Shown here piece by piece: positions 46,782 to 58,615 of a stretch of 64,000 nt of DNA (the first letter of the stretch is position 1; every line of letters begins with the position of its first letter). This DNA is from Acephala macrosclerotiorum (lineage: Eukaryota > Ascomycota > Leotiomycetes > Helotiales > Mollisiaceae). The notes beneath the pieces were generated by a model, which saw nothing but the letters and a program-made list of their open reading frames with translations, did not search any database and had not been told where the DNA came from. A program made the translations under genes and the position numbers. The DNA lies in NCBI GenBank assembly GCA_014904845.1, contig MU119242.1, positions 248,001-312,000 on the forward strand. Direction: 5' to 3'.

Positions 46782-48275
46782 GATTGCTTCGGATAAAAGA
46801 GATACAAAGGAAGCAGAAAGAAGGAATCAATGGAGAAGTTTGCAGGCTTGAGATATTCTCATTGCTACCCTTCAGCTTACTTGGCGCTATCATCTCCCTT
46901 CATTCCGCGGCACAGTCCTCTTGTGGATTAAGATCACAATCATACACCATCCTGTGAGGCATTTCCTGGAATATCACATCCTCTAAGTGCCGATGAACGA
47001 GTCGTCGAGTCGTTGTCCAGCAATCTGAACAATCGTGGGACACAGCCGCGAAAGCTTATGCAGGGCTCGTATTCTTGGCGGAGCAGGACAAAGCCCGACA
47101 GCGCCGATCGTTTGCGATCGGGTCATCGACCGACTTTTTGCTCGGATACAAACTCCCACTCTCCTTGCTGACAGTTCAATGCAAGGGTGTTCCTACACTT
47201 TTCAAGTACAAGATTGGATCGAAAGTCATGGCAGGCTATCACATATTCTTATCATTATTGCAGGTTCAGAATTCGAGGATCTGACGAGGTTCACAAGTGT
47301 GGGGCTCATGTCAGATATTCGCCGAGCATGAGCATACCAGCGCGAAGAGGAAACCCTTGTATGCACAGGCATGGTGCAGCCTACTGGACCATAGTCGGTG
47401 TCGACTCCTTGATGTTCATAGGCGTTCACTTGTTGCAGGATCTGTGTCGGGTGGAATTTGATGCGTCGGCGTACAAGCGGGTATAAGACCTCACGAGAAG
47501 AGTTTACAGAAATCCCGCCGTGCAATGACATCATTTCTTCTGTCATTAGAGCAATTTTGGACAGTATCCTTGGTGACCAATTCAGTTCCACTCTTCATTC
47601 CCAGTTTGTTGCAGTGGGTTTTCTCTAATGCGGAGCAGCTCAACGAGGAACGACTCGCTATTATTATTGCTTCAGGCGCCTTTTGCATTGAATCGCAGCC
47701 TAACTCTATCGTTGTATGGTTATACTCTTCAAATTATAGATATTAGTAGAGAAGACACGCGTCTACGTCGCGGCTGCCGTTTAAGGAGACAAACTGTGGT
47801 TCACAGTAGGTCGATTTCAACTTCGGTCTCGGTAAGCCAAATCTACTTTGGTTTCCTGCGAGTTTCTTATTCTGTTCTGTGGGCTGTCATGTTTCAATTG
47901 GGACACTTTACTTGCTTTAGCTTCAGGTATAGATCACGATCTCTGGTCGTCGCTCTCGTCAACAGATAAACCTATCTTGACATCAAAGAAGTCACCATTT
48001 TACAGAAATGTCTTTGCTAAAAGTTTCGACCAGAATCGAATCTAATGATCAAAAGCTATGTCATTCACATCAGTCTGTATTTGGAGAACGTCACACTCGT
48101 ACTTCCCTGCCTGCATGTCGGCCGTGATCTCTCACGTGCCTTGCTGACATCTCGGCTCGGCATCTAATCTCATCCCGAACATCATCCTCAACTCTCTCTC
48201 GAACACCTCCAAACGCCCTGACATCATCACCTCTACCTCTAATTATCTGCACGCTTTATATCACTATTTAGAAAA
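46782..48275. other. Intergenic, no gene seen
   Basis: The first part is the A-T-R gene promoter. Overlapping ORFs between 47035 and 47970 have no family resemblance. Confidence 0.35.
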
Positions 48276-48982
48276 ATGTTTTGCCCCTTTTGCGCAATCG
48301 CCTCAGCAATCCCTCCCTCCCCCTCCCCCGCACTCTTCTCCTCCCCAAAAGGCTCCGCATACCCCGTCCTCTCAACACCCAGCGTCATTGCATTCCTAGA
48401 CATCGCTCCTCTTTCTCCAGGCCATGTACTTCTTTGTCCCCGTCGCCATGTTGAGAAAGCTTCTGGAATGAGTGGGGCGGAAGCTGCAGCGTTGGGGTTC
48501 TGGTTGCCGGTTTTGGGGAGGGCAGTTATTGGTGCATTAGGTAGGAAGACGGAGGAGGCAAGTTGGAATGTTATACAAGCGAATGGTACGCTTCGGATTT
48601 TTTTTATCTCGGTGATGTGGTTCGGTCAGGAAGGGGAGAGGAAATGGAGGTGGTGATTGAGGGAACGTAGGGCTGATGAGAAACAGGCACGGAAGCAGGG
48701 CAGATTGTTCCACATTCTCATTTCCATGTCATTCCTAGATTAGGTGAGGTTGATGAGAAGGCACGTGATGCGAGTGAGATTGGGGATGCGGAGAGGAAGA
48801 ACATCGCGCTTGGTGAGGGGCCGAGAGTAAAGTTAGATGCCGGCGAGGGGAGGCGGTTAATGGAATTGATTAAGGAGAGGATCAAGGTGGAGGTAGAGGA
48901 GATGAAGGCGAGGGGAGAAGTTGGAGGTGAAGGCGAGGCGGGGTTGTTTGTGAAATTTGGCGGTGGTGGGTTGAAATTGTGA
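48276..48982 (+). CDS. HIT-domain hydrolase (histidine-triad protein)
   Basis: Exons 48276-48585 and 48687-48982 flank a 101-nt intron and give 201 aa. The N-terminus has CPFCAIAS, a zinc-like pair common in fungal HIT proteins. Then come VIAFLDIAPLSPGHVLLCPRRHV and the histidine triad in HSHFHVIP (His113, His115, His117). Members hydrolyse nucleotide phosphoramidates or dinucleoside polyphosphates. The C-terminus is a charged helix (LMELIKERIKVEVEEMKARG) ending in a Gly-rich FVKFGGGGLKL. The exon join (NG then TEAGQ) agrees with the family. Active-site residues are intact. Confidence 0.92.
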
Positions 48983-51234
48983 AGCAAGCCACTGCCAATG
49001 CCAGTAAGCTTCTGTTCGAAGGCACGTAGAATTTTGTTTCCTCGGTCACTTATTTGTTGAGGTCTCACGATTTAACACTGCCACAAGTGCCCCAAACATT
49101 TCGTACAATGCACGTGAACTCATCCAGGAAAGTTGCAAAGCACATTACCCACACACTTTCCCATTCCCCAGCTCCTAGTCTATTTTTGTTACCAAATACT
49201 CATGTCGGTCCAGCCGCATGAGGGCCCGCGCTTTTATTCATCCCATGCAGCACTCACCGCAAGTATTGCACAGGATCTCTCCATCACCATCTGGCTCCAA
49301 ATCTGAACGCCCACTCAAAGTATCCCAGACGGAGATACTGTGCAACCAAAGCAGCTGTTGGCCGGACCCTCTCATCTGCCGCTCTCACGGCTTGAATCAA
49401 ACAGCGAAGGTCCACGCGAGATACTCTCGTCGAGGCTCCCGAATAGCTACGCAGGTTGTGCTTGCTGCGGTCGGATTGCTGTGGACTGTCGAATCTATCA
49501 CCAGACTCGCGAACGCCGTTGCCGACGCTGATGAGAATCTGCTTGAAGAACTACTCTAGCTCACTGCTATTCGAGGAGCCGAAACAACAATCATCTTAGC
49601 ATCTATCAACTTTGAGTGTTTAAACAGAGTCGAGACTAGGGATATAAATACCCAGCACCCCCAATGTCACGCAAGATCATGCATCCTCCAAGGAGAAGGA
49701 TGTTCTCGTTGTGAGTATCTTTATATTTGTTTCCGACAGAACATATGCATGCAATACCATCATCCATGCAGTCAAGCCTTCTAAGTAAAACGTCGAGGGT
49801 CATGAGTCTGATTTGACATGATGGATGCGGAGCCTGATCGTGCAGAAAGCATCTTTGAGGTAGCATCACCATCATTTAGGCCCGAGAGATGCTGAACTTG
49901 GTCGGCGCCCGGAGAACAGGCACATGAGAACCTGAGACTTTCTTCTTGAGATATATTTGAATCAAAAACGACACCAAATAGACTTGATTCAAGAACCATC
50001 TTGCTGATGTGCGAGTCCAGAAGGCGAGACAAGTCCGATGCTCGCCATGTGGTAACAAATATGGCTGCAAATTCCTCAAGTGGAAATCCACCCTAACAAT
50101 TTCCAAAATGGCCATCACCTCAAACATGAATTCGGTGTGCTATAGCGATCAAACTTCACGAATGGACATTGATATATCTCAAATACGGTTGTGTGTCGAG
50201 CATGGGTGAATTGCCCCTTGAAATCTCTCCTTGTTTGCACCAAGCCCAGTGCCATATAGAACGAAAGCTGGTGCGGAGCCATGGTGAAGTCGCAAAGTTG
50301 TTTTCCAGCTGCATCGCCCTTAGCTTCAGTGACCAAAATCTAGAACAGATAAAAATATATTATTTTTTCTACCACGAGAGTTCAGCTTCACAAAATATAG
50401 CCTTTGCCATTCACTCTTTAGGATTGGTCCCGAGATAGGAAAGGTTGGGTGCAATGATGAGTAGGGGATTTGAAGCTACCCACGCTAGTAGGATTCACTG
50501 CCGTGACTAAACCCTCTTGGACCAAATATATTCTGTTCCTTAACTACTTAAGAAGTGTCTGACTTGAAGTTATTCCAGCAAAAAAGGATATCGTCTGCTA
50601 CCAGAACCCAGAGCCCTTGGACAATTGAATCTGAACACATGTGCAACTTCCTAGCGCCCTCCACTTCTCACAAACCTTGTCGAGGAAGGAGCGAATCTCC
50701 TATCAGCCAGAAAACCAGGAATTTCCCCCTGTCTTTGATTTTCACTTTCAAGTCACTAATTATTACTTGAACATTCACTCTTTTGCTCGAACCACGGTCA
50801 CGGGAACCGGCGCTAGCGAAGTCTTCCCCTATTCTTACCCGCTCGCTTAATCTATAATATCAATCTTTCGATAGTTAAACTTCGCAACAATAGCAAGGCA
50901 GACGCTATCCACAGCGCAAAATTTTCACTACTACGAGAACAATTCCTTCCACAAATTTCTTTCTTTCTACATATCTTGTCTCCAACTTCCACAACTCCAA
51001 ACCCATTACAGAGGACAACTCATCTTGCGACTCTTACTACCAACTGGCCCTTCCTGTTGCCTTCACAGAAAAGAACCCACAGGTATCGCATTTACTCTCA
51101 ACGAAGGCTCTGCATATCACGAGCGTGCTGCCACTCCAGGACAAATTCTTTGTGTTGCGTTGCGCATACATTTGCGTGTCACCATTGTGCGTTACCTCTA
51201 CTACCACCATCAAGAGAAATTGATTACAATCAAA
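48983..51234. other. Long region without supported genes
   Basis: More than 2 kb with only short ORFs. The longest plus-strand one (49218-49559, 113 codons) shows a possible C-terminal hydrophobic helix but no family. The last 300 nt are the upstream region of the next gene. Confidence 0.35.
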
Positions 51235-52143
51235 ATGACCAATATCATTCTCGGCAAGCGAAAGTATCCCGATACCCCACGACCATCTAAAGCCGTCATT
51301 CGGCCAGTCACATCAACTCTCAAGCCTGCTCAACCGCCAAAATTCAGCAATCCAACTAGGATCAATAAAGGCAGAGCCTTCGCCCCTTCTCGTGGAGGAA
51401 AGCAACACCTCCCACCCAACGTCTTCGAGCGCCGGCGCACCCGCGATCACGTCGCCAAGCTCCAAGAATTGAATCCTTCCGGTAATTGGCTCGAGGAGGA
51501 GGGACTTACATTCACCCCCAAAAAGCGCAAGGTCCCCAAGCCCTACTCTCCCAACTGGTCACTCGATTATGAGGGCAACAACTATGTTGTCTTCAAAGAT
51601 GAGTTCAACCTGAAGCTCCCCTACCCAAAAATCTCACGGCAGCTAAAGCTTGTCACAAGTCATGTGGAGCGCAACTTCAATGGGGTGAAAATGCTTTGGG
51701 GTAGAGAGGATTGGGAGGAGAACGCCGAGGAGGTGTTGGCAGAAGAGGAGCGGATCCGGGAGAAGCGAAGACGCGAGAGAAAGGAGAGGGAGCTTAGGGG
51801 GGCCAAGAGTTCTAGCCAGAGGCGTCGCAAGTTGAAGGAGAACAAGAGGGCTGCTTTGATTAAGAAAGAGGAGCAGGAGGTCAAGGCTGAGGTTGATCAA
51901 GAGGACATCTTGGGCCTGTCGGCTACAGAGGACAAAGAGACCCAGACCATGATCGACATCCCCAAGCAGCACAAGGAGCCAGCCCAACCTACTGGCCTTG
52001 AGAGAAACTCTGAGCAAGCTTTGATTCCGTTGGCGTTGCTGCAGATGAAGTTAAAGAGAAAGAATCAAATTCGTGCGGTCATTCTAGAGGGAGGCAACCA
52101 GAGTGGAATTTGGCCCAAAGGAAGGAGAACTGAGCGTGTATGA
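51235..52143 (+). CDS. Uncharacterised basic coiled-coil protein
   Basis: The ATG at 51235 (MTNIILGKRKYP) is preferred over one at 51025, because the upstream extension is Cys/Leu-rich and of different composition. The product is 302 aa. Residues 1-100 are basic and Pro-rich, with nuclear-localisation-like runs (KKRKVPKPY). The middle holds SLDYEGNNYVVFKDEFNLKLP. A highly charged Arg/Lys/Glu coiled coil follows (roughly residues 160-225). I recognise no enzyme domain. A nuclear or nucleolar structural role is only a composition-based guess. Confidence 0.6.
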   Translation: MTNIILGKRKYPDTPRPSKAVIRPVTSTLKPAQPPKFSNPTRINKGRAFAPSRGGKQHLPPNVFERRRTRDHVAKLQELNPSGNWLEEEGLTFTPKKRKVPKPYSPNWSLDYEGNNYVVFKDEFNLKLPYPKISRQLKLVTSHVERNFNGVKMLWGREDWEENAEEVLAEEERIREKRRRERKERELRGAKSSSQRRRKLKENKRAALIKKEEQEVKAEVDQEDILGLSATEDKETQTMIDIPKQHKEPAQPTGLERNSEQALIPLALLQMKLKRKNQIRAVILEGGNQSGIWPKGRRTERV

Positions 52144-52552
52144 TATTTGAACGAGACGTGTTGGAGATTCCAGTGGGGGCAGGAGACTGAATAAACTGGG
52201 GCATTATGGAGTTTGAGCAGGCTTGTATGATATGGGCTGGGCTTCTAGCGATGGATAGACAAAATGAATAGCGCTGCATTGATGCAAGGAGAATACTGGT
52301 ATGTGAGTTGAGCCGAATTATTGTGAAAGCCCAAGGGCGTGGCGTTGATTTTCACAACTTGTGAAAGCACATAGAGGGGAGCTTCTTGAAACCATAACGT
52401 ATTCCTTAATCGGAATATCAGGAGAGTCTTACCATCAAGGCAATTGAAAAACTTTCATCTACTTGCAAAACATGTTGTCCAGGAGAAGAGGAGAGGCCAA
52501 AAGCAAAGGGTATAACTCAACTAGTCTCTAAAAAATGCAAAGCTTCTAGCTT

Positions 52553-53067
52553 TCAACCGCACGCTAGGCAGCAGGGGGTCGAGAATTGAGTCAACGAGCA
52601 ACATTCACACGAGTAGAAAGCCCAAACCCATTTCAAAGCCTCGCTCGAGACGATTGAGCTTTCGGTCGGAGGTCCTGTCCAGCCAGTGGGACAACCTCGA
52701 GTTCTTCGTGCAGTTTCGCTCTTCATTTTGGATTTTTCCATTGCGCTAGGTAGACAGGACTGTTCTTGAATTGATAATCATTATACTTACTCACCTTGCT
52801 TTCACGGACTGTGACTTACTTTGATATGAGTCCTTCTCCGTCTGCATTCTCCCAATTTGGCTGTGGCCTTGACACTACAACCTCGACTGCCTCGAGACTA
52901 AGGCTCAAGAAACTTCGAGGTGCTTCCCACCCTCGAGTCACGGCTTCATTACTCAAGTTTAGCCTCGTATCCTGGCTCGATCTCATGCTGAAGCCTACCA
53001 GGCCTCCATGACTGCCTCGGTCAACTTCACCATCCCCCTCATGATCGCAGACTAGCTCCACCAGCAT
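52553..53067 (-). CDS. Hypothetical small Cys-rich protein
   Basis: Exons 53067-52820 and 52745-52553 join through a 74-nt intron (GTAAGT donor, CCTAG acceptor) with an exact codon count, giving 146 aa. The C-terminus is striking: WVWAFYSCECCSLTQFSTPC followed by CLACG, a W-x-W start with two Cys clusters that could bind zinc. Function and family are unknown to me. Only 11 nt separate it from the broken ORF upstream, so the two may be parts of one damaged gene. Confidence 0.35.
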
Positions 53068-53078
53068 TCTAAAGTCCT

Positions 53079-53604
53079 TTACTCATAATCCCTTTGAGCC
53101 TCATCAGCCTCACGAAATCTCACCCAAGCTTCAGCTACCGAAAACCCAAGTCGTCGGTTCCCAAAATATACGAGGCAACCGCTGCGGATGACTTCCTGCA
53201 GCCTCCGGGCTTCACCATCGGGTAACGCCGCATCCCGTTCATCCTCCTCGAACCCGACGGCTGAATATAACTTGTCGTTGTTATTGTTGGAGACCGTGGA
53301 GACCGAACGAGTCACAACTTTTGATGCCACGCTGTTCAGCCTGCTCCACAGGTAGAAAGGTTACCTTTCCAACATGCCTCGTCGACGCCTCATGACCGCG
53401 CACCCGCATTCGGTCTTGAGCATCACTAACGTATGTTTGGAACAAGGCAAACTCCACAATATCGAATTCAAGAGTCAAAAAATAACGCGATACGCCCGAA
53501 CGACGCCCAGGACGCTTGTTCCATGAATTGAGGTCGCACATCTCGAGTCCTGCGGCCTTCTGTGGCCAAAAGGATTGTAAACTTGAAATGATGAAAACCC
53601 TCAT
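53079..53604 (-). pseudogene. Hypothetical ORF with one frameshift
   Basis: Two overlapping minus-strand frames each look protein-like. The first reads GVSRYFLTLEFDIVEFALF and RHVGKVTFLPVEQAEQR. The second continues NNNNDKLYSAVGFEEDERDA and CLVYFGNRRLGFSVAEAW. A single-frame jump near 53325 joins them into a coherent product, and I find no phase-compatible intron of normal length. A frameshift or an assembly error is therefore likely. I do not recognise the family. Confidence 0.35.
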
Positions 53605-54556
53605 GAGTGCCTCTATCAGTTCAGATCTCGATTTCTCGAGGCTGAAAACTCAAATCTTGGCAGTTACTCAGGGAGAAATACGCCATCGCAAAAAAAGAAG
53701 GCAGGGCATTCCTTCTGCCGACATCAATATTGATCACCAAACCAATTCTATCGCGCCATTGGTAGCATGACAATCTAACCATTCCAAGTGCATCAACCAA
53801 TGGTCATTCGATGCGACTTCGAGAAGGTGATACAATCTCGATCGTTGGGGTTTCAAAACGAGGCAACCACTATTCCTTCTCGGTCACCGAGAAATCCACG
53901 GCAAGGCTGCAAGGTACGGAAATACAAATCCTGGAATGCAGGAATCACAAGCGCGCGATAACATGATAAGTAATAGCCATCGATGTAATCTCGTATTGAG
54001 GCCGGCATTCATCGAGTGAGGCAACGAGACTCGGTGCCCAGGACGTATGGCATTGTGTAACTTCAATAAAATTAAGGAGGTTGGTATAGTGGTATCACCT
54101 GCATATCTTTCGTCTGCCTTATCGAATTCTTGGTGAGAGTTGACATGTGCAGCATGTGTCTTCTGCATTATACCCTGCCTTGTTGTGGTCGAATTGAGGA
54201 ATGACATGGTGAGATGGGTGTTTGCAATCGAGCCAGTGAGAGGGATGCGCTTAAACGAGGCAACCGAGTACATCCAGGATGGCTGACAATTGCTGATCGA
54301 AGAACTCGAGATGGGCGAAATGATTGGCGAAGTGGTATTTGGGAATAGCATCATTTCTGTGGCACGATATCCGCATTTTGAAGGAGGGGTGAGATCAACA
54401 TTGGCTTGTGATGTGGTCATGGGGAATATGGATCTTGCTGAAGATCTGGAGCAGCTTACGCGTGAGCTTGTCTAGCTGAAGAGCAGAAGAAGGCAGACTG
54501 AAAACGCTTCGAGTAGCTGTGATATGATTCCTGATGTTTAAGAAAGTCCTACAGAG

Positions 54557-57451
54557 TCAAGAAAATCCAATCATGCTAGAGATCCTGACCCTGTCTTCGA
54601 AAGCTTCATCAGAAAGCGATCCCACAAGCGTATCACTTGATGTTTCTGATATTCCAAATCCCTGACCGATATACGAATAAAGACACGCTGGATCATTTGG
54701 GTCAGATGGAAAAGGGTCACGTGGCTCGCTCAGAACGACTATCGACGCTCGTCTCCCTGTTGGTATTGATCTTCCGAATTGCGGAGCAACATATCTTGCC
54801 ACACGAGGTCTTGGGCTGTTGGTGAAGTTACTTAATTGCTTCTGTAAGGCGCAAAGGCTGTTGTAGGATAACTTTGGAAGGTCCACCTTGGATGAGCCAC
54901 AAGACATGCTCTTTGGAATGTCATGCAAGGTTATCTGGGGGAGATAATCCTCAATCGGAGAGAGATTCGTCTCCAATATATCTTTGAACGAGCGAGGGTG
55001 TATGCTGGGGAAATCCTCGAGGCCCAAGATGTAGAGCTTATGCTTCTCGATTGAAAGGTTGAGCTTGAATTTCAAAAGTGGAACAACTTCCAAGCATTTC
55101 AGCAAAACATCTTCGGATTCTGGGCAAAAGTAGGCACCATAGTCGAGACGAAGATTCTTCAAAGTTTTTCTTATAGTAGCAACCTGCTTATGCCCTGCTT
55201 CTTTGAGGTCATTCTATTGCTAATTAGCTTTTCCTGCTAGACGAGACGAAGGAGCCGCTCACCAAAATTCGGTCAATAGTATCTGAGGCGCCTGCGGAAT
55301 TTAACATTGGCCGCTGGAGGAACCGGTGCAGTAATTCTAGAGCGAGTAAAATGCGCGTGGCTTGACCTGATTCTGCTGGGGCTTGGTTGACCATGAGGAC
55401 GATATCATTGAAAAGGATTTGAAGGATTTCAGTAGTCGATGAGAGAAAACCTTGCAAACACATCTTGCTTTCGTCGCTGCTCACATTTCGAGCACAGTAG
55501 ACGTGGCACTCATCCAGGTTGTACCAAACATTGGACCAGGCGATGAACTGAAGACATGCTGAGGGGACACCAGCCTTTGATAAATTAGATCCTGCTCCGA
55601 TCAAGTGCTACTTGAATCACGTACCATTGAAACGCGCAGTTCTCGAGGAAGAATCTCTAGTGTGGCTCGATGCATGAATTGTAGCATCTACTCCCACTGC
55701 AGGAACTGCTTGGTCGAGACGCCTTGAGCTGCTATTGCAGAAGGCAAGTGTGGGGTTGGTGTCAACGCCACAGGCTGGTTCCTATCTGAATACATATTTG
55801 GTGGAAGACTTCCACGCTGCAGCTCAAAGTGGCAGATCAACAACGCAGAGGATGTTGGGGGTGTATCTATGGTATTTGAATTCCTAAGGTGTGTTGCTAA
55901 TTCTTTCAGACACCTGTGAATATTTTCTATCACAATAAGTAAGACTTCATACAACAGCAGTGGACAGCTCACCTGGCTCAAACACCAGTGCCGGGGCCAT
56001 GATGGGAGGACGATTTAGCCTATGAGTCCGGACTCTTTTCTGGCAGCATGAACACTTCCCTGTTGGCAACTTCTATTGTTGGAAGAGAATTTCAGAACGT
56101 ATTCTCGTGGAGAGGTTGCAAAACTTACATCAGCACATCCAACGCGCGCATTCTGCAACCAAAACACTCATTTTGATCCCCGAAAGAAGCAGAACCACTT
56201 TCTCGAGTACCATCAACTATTTGTGAGGTGCCTGGACATTGCTCACGCATGGAAATGCTTTGGTTCCCAAAATTGTCGATATTTGACATCGTCGGAGATT
56301 TTGGAGCGATCAGACGCCCTGGTGGACGGTTTTCGGTGGCTGGCGTGTTGCTGATTTGTAATGGCCCGACGACATTTCTAGATGAAAGATTTCTGTTTGT
56401 GTCGCTCCTTGTGCGAAGTCGCTTTGATAAATGAGATATCGCATCGATGCTGAGACTGTACTGATTGCCAGATCTCTCTGATGATTCTTGGGCTAAGTCA
56501 CGTTTCAGACTAGGTGAGCTATGAATAGGGAGTTGAGGTTGCGTCGTTAAGGTAGAGTTTGCAGACTGCATCGAGGGTACGAATTGCGAGTCAACCCTGT
56601 TTTGCGTTGGCTTCAAGGCACCCCATAGGTATTGGACGTCTTCGTTACTTCCCGAAGGAGGATTCAAGTGGACGTCTTCATGAAAGGGAAGAAGTCTGTC
56701 CATTGCAGCTAGGTCTGTGTGAAGAGCATCATACATCTCAGCGTCATAAAGTACTCTGAGCCCTTGATTTTGGTCGAACCAGGGGTTAAGAATAGGTTCG
56801 ATGGGCAAATTTATACTTGCGGAAGGAACGTTGACTCGGAAAGTGTTTGAAAGAGGTGCGTAAATCGTATTCGAGCCGGGTTCTCGAAATTTCGCACTAT
56901 ATTCATACTGTACTTTTGGTGATGGACAGAGATATTCTGGTCCTAGTTGAGCTGAGACAGAATGCTGCTGGAATGTAAGGTGGTTGAGGGTTGGTTTGGG
57001 AGGTAACATTGATAGAGGATCGGCTTGACTCTGTGGCTCCCACTCCACTGTGCCCTATGATTGTTAGTAAACACAAGTCAAGATGGAATCTCAGCCAAGA
57101 GTAATTTACCTGGCTATTCTGATCATGATATACATTGGCAAAATCGAATAGCAGTTCCGAGAACGCATTGAGGTTCTGTGTCAAAGGGAACAGCACGTGA
57201 CTGGGAGATATAGTTTTGACGTGATGTTGTCCAAAGTCTGACAAAGTCGTAGCTAGACTGGTATTTTCAGAAGAAAAGCAAGACGAAGACGTTTTTTCGA
57301 TATTTGTGCTACTAGACTCGGCCTCGTGCCATGAGTACTGCTGTGTATTATTGTCACATGTCGGTTCAGTTGTCTTCTCGGGACTCCATTGCTGGTGATC
57401 CACATTGTGCACAATTGGAAGCTCTTCGAAACTCCATTGCTGTGGATCCAT
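54557..57451 (-). pseudogene. Putative transcriptional regulator with one in-frame TAG
   Basis: Seven minus-strand exons can be traced: 57451-57110, 57054-56137, 56072-55973, 55926-55625, 55574-55263 and 55213-54557, with the stop inside the fourth. Most introns are canonical and 46-55 nt long; that at 56073-56136 needs a weak GTGCTG donor. The N-terminal 380 residues are disordered and Gln/Ser-rich. A Cys-pair module follows (ECFGCRMRALDK, then GKCSCCQKR), with RLNRPPIM after it, resembling the C-terminal Cys-pair domains of some fungal regulators. The rest is helical and Leu-rich. The frame STKQFLQWE is followed by TAG (55688-55690) and then continues MLQFMHRATLEILPREL in the same frame. 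Either the gene is recently inactivated or a short intron escaped me. Confidence 0.5.
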
Positions 57452-58615
57452 GCCAGGAACAATGAGAGGAGGAGTAAGTGTAAAGGTGTAAAAGTGTCTG
57501 ATGTCCGTTAGCAGAAGGGGCCCTGAAGAAGGTTTCCTTCGTTATTTATATTCCTGGTGCAAGAAAGTCCGACCAAAGAGCAAAACCTCCCGGCCATGCT
57601 TCGAGCCCCCGAATGCATCGTCGGTGCGGCTCGAGATTCACCAACCGTGCGAGATGCAGCAGTGGCGGAATTGCCGCGATCTCAGTGGCTCCTCTTCTCG
57701 CGAGATCTTGAGTTTGGCCAATCCTGAGAGAGCAAGATTTTTCTCAGCCACACTCAGGTCTCGCTGGACGTCATCCCAGGATTTATGTTTTCGCTGCACG
57801 CTGATACTGACCAATCAGACGAGACTGGGTTTCGCTGAGCCTTGAATTTGGCCATCAGGAGGCTCAAATGAATAAGATCACTCAAATTCCACTGAAGGAA
57901 CCAAGAAGCGGCATTTGGTGCCAGCCCCGGTACATAATTAGCCTTTGAAATCAGGCCCATCATACTGTACAACGATTTTCAACACCAGAGCTCATTCTCG
58001 CCAGGGCAAAATCAGTCAATCAGAGCCCATGGCGTTGATCAGGACATGTTCATGGTAGCAGGTCCTTTTAGGGCAACTCACTTTACGATGATAGATAAAA
58101 GGATACTGTCTGCTCCTTCATGATCTTTGCAGACTGCAACAATTCAACAACTTCACCAAACTCTAACAATTCAAAACGAAAGACCATGTCTCCAGACCAG
58201 ATCATCACACTCACTGTCGGGATCCGTCAGATCACGGCAGCTCTGCTGACCATTAGGCTAAACTACCTTTTCTATCGAGCCATTGCTGCGAGTGAGCTAC
58301 CCATCTGCTTCACATGGAAACTGACCAGACATCAGATCGCAGATCACGCGACTTCCAGCTAGGTGCGATCACAGGCGGAAGCTAAACGAAGAACGAGAAA
58401 GGGGTTCGGATCATGAGAGTCCCGCAAAGTGTGTGGTGGGCAAGATGGACAATGATGTTAGGCACGACGGAAAATACTGGGCAATTGGGGGAGGCAGTAA
58501 TGAAGGAAATAGATGATGGAAGTAAATTCAAAGACAGAACAACTACTCTTGAAGCTAAAGGAAAGCACACCGATTCGCCCATCTCAACCAGCAACTGTGA
58601 CAGCGAATCAAATGA
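57452..58615. other. Intergenic, no gene seen
   Basis: This stretch is the upstream region of the regulator gene and the 3' side of the kinase gene. No supported ORF. Confidence 0.35.

Noticed and set aside
49218..49559. 113-codon plus-strand ORF
   Set aside because: Only a vague hydrophobic C-terminus and no homology I can recall; insufficient to call a gene.
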